Below are positions 58,343 through 64,000 of a DNA stretch of 64,000 nt, piece after piece. Both the position numbers and the translations under genes were made by a program. Under the pieces are notes generated by a model that saw only the letters and a program-made list of their open reading frames with translations, searched no databases and was not told the origin of the DNA. The first letter of the stretch is position 1. Each line of letters starts with the position of its first letter. Source of the DNA: Streptomyces sp. NBC_01750 (lineage in GTDB: Bacteria; Actinomycetota; Actinomycetes; Streptomycetales; Streptomycetaceae); assembly GCF_035918095.1 (NCBI RefSeq), contig NZ_CP109137.1:5086001-5150000 (forward strand), written 5' to 3'.

Positions 58343-59137
58343 TCAGCGGGCGTCGTCGGGGAGGAGCCGGGCCAGTGTGCGCACCGCCCGGTACTGGAGG
58401 GTCTTGATCGCGCCCTCGTTCTTGCCCATCACCCTGGCCGTCTCGGCGACCGAGAGGCCCTGCAGGAAGCGCAGGGTCACGCACTCCTGCTGCTGAGGGT
58501 TGAGCTTGCGGACCGCTTCCAGCAGTGCGGCGTTCGACAGGGACTCGAGGACCGAGTCCTCCGGGCTGCGCTCGACCTCGTTGGCGTCGAGCATCTCGCC
58601 GGTGGTTACTTCCAGCCGGAAGCGGCTGGACTTGAAGTGGTCGGCCACCAGATTGCGGGCGATCGTGACCAGCCAGGCGCCGAAGTCGCGCCCCTGCCAG
58701 GTGAAGGTGGAGATGCGGCGCAGGGCGCGCAGGAAGGTCTCGCTGGTGAGGTCCTCCGCCGTCGCCTTTCCGCCCACGCGGTAGTAGATGTAGCGGTAGA
58801 CGGTGTCGCTGTACTGGTCGTAGAGACGGCCGAAGGCGTCGGTCTCGCCCGCCTGGGCGCGCTCGACCAGGTCCATCATGCGGGCGCTGTCGCTGTCGGC
58901 GCTGGGTCGGCGGGCGGCGGTCGAGGAGCCGCCGGCGCCCCGGCTGCCTCGTCTGCCGACGGCCGCGCGGCCGTCGGCCAGGGCGTAGCAGGGGGCGGCC
59001 GGGCCGCTTGGGGCAAGGCGGGGCATGGCGAATGCGGGGACGGCGTACGCGGTGGGGACGAAGCCGCGCAAGTGGTCGAGGACCGTTGCGCGCAGCGTAG
59101 CCAGGCCCGAGGCGTCAACCCCGACGTGTGGGTACAC
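58343..59137 (-). CDS. bldN: developmental ECF sigma factor BldN (pro-sigma form)
   Basis: BldN is required for aerial hyphae and drives chaplin, rodlin and bldM genes. The 264-residue protein begins with the characteristic N-terminal extension MYPHVGVDASGLATLRATVL, about 86 residues long. In S. coelicolor this is a pro-sequence removed to activate the factor. Region 2 starts at LVERAQAGETDAFGRLYDQY. Region 4 contains PQQQECVTLRFLQGLSVAETARVMGKNEGAIKTLQYRAVRTLARLL. The start is GTG 59137 with GGGAG upstream. rsbN follows downstream. Confidence 0.95.
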   Translation of the reverse strand: MYPHVGVDASGLATLRATVLDHLRGFVPTAYAVPAFAMPRLAPSGPAAPCYALADGRAAVGRRGSRGAGGSSTAARRPSADSDSARMMDLVERAQAGETDAFGRLYDQYSDTVYRYIYYRVGGKATAEDLTSETFLRALRRISTFTWQGRDFGAWLVTIARNLVADHFKSSRFRLEVTTGEMLDANEVERSPEDSVLESLSNAALLEAVRKLNPQQQECVTLRFLQGLSVAETARVMGKNEGAIKTLQYRAVRTLARLLPDDAR

Positions 59138-59230
59138 GGGACTCCCAGAGGCAGAGCTTCCATCACGTGCAGTGCGGGACCGTTCACCCGTCGTGGGGAC
59201 TGGTGGGGTCCGTCATGCGTCTGAGGAGAA

Positions 59231-59243
59231 TAACGCTTCGTAC
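59231..59243. promoter_or_regulatory. candidate BldD box upstream of bldN
   Basis: TAACGCTTCGTAC agrees with the BldD consensus TNACNCWGNGTNA at eight of ten fixed positions. BldD with c-di-GMP is known to repress bldN. The site is about 95 bp before the bldN start codon. Confidence 0.45.
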
Positions 59244-59292
59244 AGGCGTTGCTACACCCAGTTGCTCAAATCGTCGTTTCAGTCGCTTCTGT

Positions 59293-59309
59293 TACGTCTA
59301 GGAGACGTA
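59293..59309. promoter_or_regulatory. palindrome upstream of bldN
   Basis: TACGTCT-agg-AGACGTA is a perfect 7-bp inverted repeat, about 160 bp before bldN. Its half-site spacing does not fit BldD. The binder is unknown. Confidence 0.4.
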
Positions 59310-59480
59310 TCAAGTCGCAGATCGTGAGCACTTGTTGATCGAATTGATTCGTGATCTGTCGTGTCGGGCGGTGGATTGTGCCCGACACGCGGCAACAGGA
59401 CTGGCGGGAGCGCACAGGGGCAAGGGCCTGGATTGCTCGCGGAAAGCGCTGTCGTCGCCGGAGCGGGCGTCGCCGTTCGA

Positions 59481-59534
59481 GTCGGCGTCGGCCCGGGAGT
59501 CGGCGTCGGCCCGGGAGTCGGCGTCGGCCCGGGA
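59481..59534. repeat. three perfect copies of an 18-bp tandem repeat
   Basis: GTCGGCGTCGGCCCGGGA is repeated three times without change, ending one base before the stop codon of the HAD-IB gene. It lies in non-coding DNA; the encoded low-complexity frames are not genes. Confidence 0.8.
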
Positions 59535-59535
59535 G

Positions 59536-60486
59536 TCAGCGGCGGCGGCGATGGAGGGCGACCGCGGCCGCCGTGCCACCCGCGATGGCGCCGACGCCCG
59601 CTGCCGCCGGAATGCCGACCTTGGCGGCTTTGCGGCCCGTGCGGTAGTCGCGCAGCCGCCACTCGCGCGCTCGCGCGTACTTGCGGAGCTTGGTGTCCGG
59701 GTTGATGGCGTACGGATGTCCCACCAGCGACAGCATCGGGATGTCGTTGTGCGAGTCGCTGTACGCCGCGCAGCGGGTCAGGTCCAGGCCCTCGGCGGCG
59801 GCCAGCGCGCGTACGGCCTCGGCCTTCGCGGGGCCGTGCAGCGGCTCGCCCACAAGCTTTCCGGTGTACACGCCGTCGAGGGACTCGGCGACCGTGCCCA
59901 GCGCGCCGGTCAGGCCGAGCCGGCGGGCGATGATCGTCGCGGTCTCGACGGGCGCCGCGGTCACCAGCCAGACCTTCTGCCCGGCGTCGAGGTGGGCCTG
60001 GGCGAGAGCGCGCGTGCCGGGCCAGATGCGGTCGGCCATGTACTCGTCGTAGATCTCTTCGCCGATCGACATCAGCTCGGAGACGCGGTGGCCCTTCACG
60101 ATGGACAGGGCGGACTCGCGGACGTCCTGCATATGTTCCGGATCCTCGACGCCGGCGAGCCGGAACCAGGTCTGCTGCCAGGCGAACCGGGCCAGTTCGC
60201 GGCGCTGGAAGAACTTCCGCTTGTACAGGCCGCGGCCGAAGTGGAAGATCGCAGCGCCTTGCATCACGGTGTTGTCGAGGTCGAAGAAGGCGGCGGCCCG
60301 GTCGTCCCCGGCGACGGGGAAATCCGGTTCGGCGGCCGAGGCGGTGCCGTCCTGCGCTTCGAGTGCATCGAGCGCCTCGAAATGCTGCGACGACTTGCGC
60401 GCTGCCTCCGCTGCTGCCTCGCCTGCGAGCACGCTCCGCGCGGTGGCGGAGCGCCTACGGGGGGTGAGCCATCCCAGTGCGGCCAT
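59536..60486 (-). CDS. HAD-IB family phosphatase
   Basis: The 316-residue protein has HAD motif I AFFDLDNTVMQGAAIF (nucleophile Asp69, Asp71), motif II KVWLVTAAPVETA, and motif III with AYSDSHNDIPMLSLVGHPYAINPD. This is the SerB-like subfamily IB pattern shared with serine phosphatases and CicA-type proteins. A C-terminal hydrophobic segment (GIPAAAGVGAIAGGTAAAVAL) followed by HRRRR suggests membrane attachment. The first 60 residues are a variable Ala-rich leader. The substrate is unknown. Confidence 0.87.
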   Translation of the reverse strand: MAALGWLTPRRRSATARSVLAGEAAAEAARKSSQHFEALDALEAQDGTASAAEPDFPVAGDDRAAAFFDLDNTVMQGAAIFHFGRGLYKRKFFQRRELARFAWQQTWFRLAGVEDPEHMQDVRESALSIVKGHRVSELMSIGEEIYDEYMADRIWPGTRALAQAHLDAGQKVWLVTAAPVETATIIARRLGLTGALGTVAESLDGVYTGKLVGEPLHGPAKAEAVRALAAAEGLDLTRCAAYSDSHNDIPMLSLVGHPYAINPDTKLRKYARAREWRLRDYRTGRKAAKVGIPAAAGVGAIAGGTAAAVALHRRRR

Positions 60487-60631
60487 GTCGTGAGCATAGC
60501 CAGTCTGTTCGGTACTTCCCGACCCACCGGGATGCCATGGCGTGAACTCTCCGCGACCAACCCGTTAAACGGGCGATTCGGGCGTACGGGATGCGTGCCG
60601 CAGCCCTCCGGCGCGGGCGGAGAATGGGCAC

Positions 60632-60907
60632 ATGAGTCCTGTGTTGCGACGAGCGAAGAAGAAGGCCGACGAGCGGGTGGTGACGCTGATCGGCAAGCCG
60701 GGATGTCACCTCTGTGACGACGCGCGGGCCGTGGTCGAGGAGGTGTGCACCGAGACCGGTGCGTCCTGGGAGGAGAAGGACATCACTCAGGACGAGGCGC
60801 TGCACCGGGCGTACTGGGAGCAGATTCCGGTCGTCCTGGTCGACGGCGAGCAGCACACGTTCTGGCGTGTCGACGCGGGACGGCTGCGCCGCGCGCTCGG
60901 GGCGTAG
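60632..60907 (+). CDS. glutaredoxin-like protein (DUF836 type), 91 aa
   Basis: The small thioredoxin-fold protein has a CHLC redox motif (C25 and C28) in VTLIGKPGCHLCDDARAVVEEV and the cis-Pro in EQIPVVLVDGEQHTFWRVD. It probably acts in cytoplasmic thiol-disulphide exchange. ATG 60632 follows a GGAG-like region. It is upstream of rex in the same orientation, but separated by 331 bases containing the rex promoter. Confidence 0.85.
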   Translation: MSPVLRRAKKKADERVVTLIGKPGCHLCDDARAVVEEVCTETGASWEEKDITQDEALHRAYWEQIPVVLVDGEQHTFWRVDAGRLRRALGA

Positions 60908-61238
60908 ATGAGCGGCCGGAGACCATCGGGGTCGTTTTGCTCGGGTCCCGGACGCGGTCCAGCCTCTATCGGGACGCTGTGCGGACAGGGCACAGTAAGC
61001 GGTCTCGGGGGCGTAGTCGTGAGGAGTGTGTACGGTTTTGCCCCCTTCGGCTCTTCAGCGGACCCATGCGGTCCAGAGTTCCAGGATCACGCGATCGGAT
61101 GGCGTGACCCCGGTCACTTTGCACGGACAAAACGGACACCATCTTTGTGCACGCGTTCACAAAGACATAGCCTGCATTCGACGGGGCGGCCCTGTGACAT
61201 ACGGCCGCCTGCAGCCTCGCTCATCCCGCAGGAGCACC
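60908..61238 (+). other. rex-hemA operon upstream region
   Basis: No gene is seen in these 331 bases. The Rex operator and overlapping promoter (61145-61173) and the rex ribosome-binding site GGAG (61231-61234) are the recognisable elements. Confidence 0.6.
61145..61173 (+). promoter_or_regulatory. Rex operator overlapping the rex promoter
   Basis: TGTGCACGCGTTCACA (61146-61161) matches the Rex operator consensus TGTGAACGCGTTCACA with one change. It overlaps TTGTGC (-35, 61145-61150) of a promoter whose -10 is TAGCCT (61168-61173), spacer 17. Rex bound at low NADH/NAD+ would block transcription of its own operon, including the haem genes. Confidence 0.85.
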
Positions 61239-61964
61239 GTGGCAACTGGCCGAAATCACCGACCGGCGACCCGTAGCCGAGGAATCCCCGAGGCCACCGT
61301 CGCCCGACTCCCGCTGTACCTGCGCGCCCTGACCGCGCTGTCCGAGCGGTCCGTTCCCACGGTCTCGTCGGAGGAACTCGCCGCCGCGGCCGGAGTCAAC
61401 TCCGCGAAGCTGCGCAAGGACTTCTCCTACCTGGGCTCCTACGGGACGCGCGGTGTCGGCTACGACGTCGAGTACCTCGTCTACCAGATCTCGCGCGAGC
61501 TCGGTCTGACGCAGGACTGGCCCGTGGTCATCGTCGGTATCGGTAACCTCGGCGCCGCGCTCGCCAACTACGGCGGGTTCGCCTCCCGGGGCTTCCGGGT
61601 CGCCGCGCTGATCGACGCCGACCCGGAGATGGCCGGAAGGCCGGTCGCCGGGATGCCCGTCCAGCACACGGACGAGCTCGAGAAGATCATCAGTGACAAC
61701 GGAGTGTCGATCGGTGTCATCTCGACGCCCGCCGGCGCCGCGCAGCAGGTGTGCGAGCGGCTGATCGCGGCCGGTGTCACCTCGATCCTGAACTTCGCCC
61801 CCACCGTCCTCTCGGTGCCCGACGGCGTGGATGTGCGCAAGGTCGATCTCTCGATCGAGCTGCAGATCCTCGCCTTCCACGAGCAGCGGAAGGCCGGCGA
61901 GGAAGCCGAGGCCGCAGGCCGGAAGGGACCCGACGGGGACATGCCCGCCGTGATGCCGGCATGA
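61239..61964 (+). CDS. rex: redox-sensing transcriptional repressor Rex
   Basis: Rex senses the NADH/NAD+ ratio and represses respiratory and haem genes. The 241-residue protein has an N-terminal winged helix (TVSSEELAAAAGVNSAKLRKDFSYLGSYGTRGVGYDVEYL) and a Rossmann domain with VVIVGIGNLGAALANYGGF. A C-terminal domain-swapped helix lies around SIELQILAFHEQRKAGEE. GTG 61239 has GGAG upstream. Its stop overlaps hemA by 4 bases. The Rex operator in its promoter indicates autoregulation. Confidence 0.96.
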   Translation: MATGRNHRPATRSRGIPEATVARLPLYLRALTALSERSVPTVSSEELAAAAGVNSAKLRKDFSYLGSYGTRGVGYDVEYLVYQISRELGLTQDWPVVIVGIGNLGAALANYGGFASRGFRVAALIDADPEMAGRPVAGMPVQHTDELEKIISDNGVSIGVISTPAGAAQQVCERLIAAGVTSILNFAPTVLSVPDGVDVRKVDLSIELQILAFHEQRKAGEEAEAAGRKGPDGDMPAVMPA

Positions 61965-63697
61965 GTCTCCTGGTCGTCGGGCTGAGCCATCGCAGCGCGC
62001 CGGTGAGCGTGCTGGAGCGGGCCTCGCTGTCCGCTGATGCGCAGATCAAGCTGCTCCAGGACACCCTCGCCGCGGAGCCCGCGGCCGAGGCGGCGGTGCT
62101 GGCCACCTGCAACCGCATCGAGCTGTACGCGGACGTGGACAAGTTCCACGCCGGTGTCGCGGAGCTCTCGACGCTGCTCGCACAGCACAGCGGGGTGGGG
62201 CTCGAGGAGCTCACTCCGTATCTCTATGTGCACTACGAGGACCGCGCCGTACACCACCTCTTCTCGGTGGCCTGCGGTCTGGACTCCATGGTCGTCGGCG
62301 AGGGGCAGATCCTCGGGCAGATCAAGGACGCTCTCGCCCTCGGGCAGGAGCTGCACACCGCGGGCCGGCTGATCAACGACCTGTTCCAGCAGGCCCTCCG
62401 CGTCGGCAAGCGCGCGCACAGCGAGACCGGGATCGACCGGGCCGGGCAGTCGCTCGTCACCTTCGGCCTCGAGCAGCTGGCCGCGGGCGCGTCCGTCGAG
62501 GCATGGGCCGCGGACAAGCGGGCGCTGGTCATCGGCGCCGGCTCGATGTCCTCACTCGCCGCGACGACGCTGGCGCGCCTCGGTGTACGTGAACTCGTCA
62601 TCGCGAACCGGACGCTGGAGCGCGCGGAGCGACTGGCCGCGGTGCTGACGGAGCCGGGCGGGGTGAGCGCGCACGCCGTGTCCATGGCCGACGTCGCCGA
62701 CGAGCTGACACGTGCCGATGTGGCGGTGTCCTGCACCGGTGCGACGGGCCTGGTCCTGACGGCCGAGTCCGTCGCGGCGGCGCTCGCGGAGCACGTGGTA
62801 CCGGTGGCGGGGGCGGGGAAGGACCTGCGCGCTCCGGACGGCAGTCTGGTGGCCCGCCTCGCCGCGGCCGCGGCGCGCGACGGCCGCCTGGCCGACAAGT
62901 CTGCTGCGGGGGGCGCGGACGTGGCGGACCGCGCACCGTCCACCCGGTCCGGCGACCCGTCCGCCTTCGGCGGCGCTGCCGTCGGTGACACCGGGACGCC
63001 GGCCGGCCGCGACGCCGCGGTGAACCTCGCCGAGACCGCCGGGGCGTGCCCCGTCGGGCTCGGCGACGGGCTCGGACCCGACGCGCTCGCGCAGCACCAG
63101 GTATGGGTCGACAACGCGCCCCGGGACACCCGGGTCGCCGGAGCCCTGCACGAGCGGGGCGCCGCAGCCGCAGCCACCGCCCGCGTCCGGCTCGCCCTGC
63201 TCGACCTGGCCATGCCCCGTGACATCGACGGTGCCGTCCACCGGCTCGCCGGCGTACGGCTCGTCGACATCGAATCGCTCGCCGAAGCCTCCGCCGACGC
63301 CCCGATGGCCGCCGATGTGGACCAGGTGCGCGGCATCGTCTCCGACGAGGTGGCCGCCTTCGGCGCCGCCCAGCGCGCCGCGCACATCACTCCGACCGTC
63401 GTCGCCCTGCGCACCATGGCCGCCGATGTCGTCGCCGGCGAGGTCGCGCGGCTCGAGGGCCGCCTCCCCGACCTGGACGACAAGGAGCGCGCCGAGATCA
63501 CCCAGACCGTGCGCCGCGTCGTCGACAAGCTCCTGCACGCGCCCACCGTGCGGGTCAAGCAGCTGGCCAGCGAGCCCGGCGGCGCCGGGTACGCGGACGC
63601 GCTGCGGACACTCTTCGACCTCGACCCGGAGACGGTCGCCTCCGTCAGCCGGGCCGACCTGAATGACGCCGACGTCAAGAACCGAGGGCGAGTATGA
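61961..63697 (+). CDS. hemA: glutamyl-tRNA reductase
   Basis: HemA reduces glutamyl-tRNA to glutamate-1-semialdehyde, the first step of tetrapyrrole synthesis. The catalytic Cys50 is in LATCNRIELY, and the NADPH motif is ALVIGAGSMSSLAATTLARLG (about residue 190). LALLDLAMPRDID and the C-terminal dimerisation helix are present. At 578 residues it is about 130 longer than most GluTRs. The extra part (about residues 277-407, Ala/Gly-rich) lies between the VSCTGAT strand and the LDLAMPRDID strand of the NADPH domain. It is coupled to rex and to hemC. Confidence 0.95.
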   Translation: MSLLVVGLSHRSAPVSVLERASLSADAQIKLLQDTLAAEPAAEAAVLATCNRIELYADVDKFHAGVAELSTLLAQHSGVGLEELTPYLYVHYEDRAVHHLFSVACGLDSMVVGEGQILGQIKDALALGQELHTAGRLINDLFQQALRVGKRAHSETGIDRAGQSLVTFGLEQLAAGASVEAWAADKRALVIGAGSMSSLAATTLARLGVRELVIANRTLERAERLAAVLTEPGGVSAHAVSMADVADELTRADVAVSCTGATGLVLTAESVAAALAEHVVPVAGAGKDLRAPDGSLVARLAAAAARDGRLADKSAAGGADVADRAPSTRSGDPSAFGGAAVGDTGTPAGRDAAVNLAETAGACPVGLGDGLGPDALAQHQVWVDNAPRDTRVAGALHERGAAAAATARVRLALLDLAMPRDIDGAVHRLAGVRLVDIESLAEASADAPMAADVDQVRGIVSDEVAAFGAAQRAAHITPTVVALRTMAADVVAGEVARLEGRLPDLDDKERAEITQTVRRVVDKLLHAPTVRVKQLASEPGGAGYADALRTLFDLDPETVASVSRADLNDADVKNRGRV

Positions 63698-64000
63698 CCG
63701 AGAGGGCACTGAGGCTCGGGACCAGACGCAGCAAGCTGGCCATGGCCCAGTCCGGACAAGTGGCGCAGGTGGTGCGCCAGTTGACCGGCCGTGCCGTCGA
63801 GCTTGTCGAGATCACCACGTACGGGGACACCTCCCGTGAGCATCTCGCGCAGATCGGCGGTACGGGGGTCTTCGTCACCGCACTGCGGGACGCCCTGCTG
63901 CGGGGTGACGTCGACTTCGCCGTTCACTCGCTGAAGGACCTGCCCACCGCGCAGCCCGACGACCTGGCGCTGGCGGCCGTGCCGCCGCGCGAGGACCCGC
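63694..64000 (+). CDS. hemC: hydroxymethylbilane synthase, 5' part (runs off right edge)
   Basis: HemC (porphobilinogen deaminase) links four porphobilinogens. The visible 102 residues, MTERALRLGTRRSKLAMAQS to LAAVPPREDP, contain the family N-terminus and VDFAVHSLKDLPTAQPDDLALAA. ATG 63694 overlaps the hemA stop by 4 bases. The dipyrromethane-cofactor Cys lies in the missing C-terminal part. Confidence 0.95.
   Translation, partial: MTERALRLGTRRSKLAMAQSGQVAQVVRQLTGRAVELVEITTYGDTSREHLAQIGGTGVFVTALRDALLRGDVDFAVHSLKDLPTAQPDDLALAAVPPREDP

Larger units (their letters stand above)
59138..59535. other. bldN upstream region
   Basis: These 398 bases between divergent-side neighbours hold no gene. They contain a BldD-like box (59231-59243), a separate 17-bp palindrome (59293-59309) and three copies of an 18-bp repeat (59481-59534) next to the convergent HAD gene's stop codon. 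The open frames across it are low-complexity shadows. Confidence 0.6.

Noticed and set aside
59481..59534. CRISPR-like array
   Set aside because: The 18-bp units are directly adjacent with no spacers and only three copies; a simple tandem repeat.

Overview
The window is core chromosome of a Streptomyces. The genes are very GC-rich, start often with GTG and are packed into translationally coupled operons. The rRNA operon has no spacer tRNA. Several loci are actinomycete- or Streptomyces-specific: sigE-cseABC, bldN-rsbN, Lsr2, the SCO3374-type protein, and a rex-hemA-hemC operon under a Rex operator. From memory the gene order matches S. coelicolor from roughly SCO3386 (left) down to SCO3319 (right). 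I see no transposase, integrase, phage gene, CRISPR array or biosynthetic cluster.

Left part (1-13.7 kb): the 5' part of an ArsR-like regulator, a PLP aldolase/lyase, and a coupled cofactor operon (DUF2520 oxidoreductase, panC, nadB, nadC, coaX) that supplies CoA and NAD precursors. Small conserved proteins, a BlaI-like repressor, a GNAT acetyltransferase, the nucleoid protein Lsr2 and the ClpC unfoldase follow. ClpC has candidate ClgR and sigma-R promoter elements upstream.

Cell-envelope and stress region (13.7-27.2 kb): a PBP4-type DD-peptidase, a secreted M23 peptidase, a TetR/MFS efflux pair sharing a long inverted repeat, the envelope-stress operon sigE-cseA-cseB-cseC, then mutY, a membrane-anchored unknown, and radA-disA (DNA repair and c-di-AMP synthesis).

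Middle (27.2-43.8 kb): a transmembrane sigma-like/zinc-motif/BACON fusion, a Cys-rich unknown, a Ppx/GppA phosphatase, a sugar isomerase-like protein, a TetR regulator, ilvD, a Ser/Thr kinase with PQQ repeats, small secreted and membrane proteins, an ABC-2 exporter, an ECF sigma/membrane-protein pair, proC, and an auxiliary-type trpS with a Trp-codon leader peptide and attenuator. This stretch and its left edge also hold three degraded genes: a dihydrofolate-reductase-like C-terminus, a methyltransferase N-terminus and an L,D-transpeptidase-like N-terminus.

rRNA operon (43.85-49.7 kb): a multi-promoter leader, 16S, 23S and 5S rRNA, and a strong terminator. Its outermost promoter lies back to back with the trpS leader.

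Right part (49.7-64 kb): a HAD phosphatase, an MFS permease with an operator-like palindrome, an AcuC-type deacetylase, a phosphatase-like protein, an excisionase-type HTH protein, a 32-residue bS22-like ribosomal protein missed by ordinary ORF cut-offs, an epimerase, an acyltransferase, and the developmental pair bldN/rsbN with a candidate sigma-BldN promoter before rsbN. A HAD-IB phosphatase, a glutaredoxin-like protein, rex, hemA and the start of hemC (cut by the right edge) complete the window.

Almost everything is conserved Streptomyces core. The least explained items are the sigma-like/BACON fusion, the several strong palindromes at promoters, and the gene remnants.
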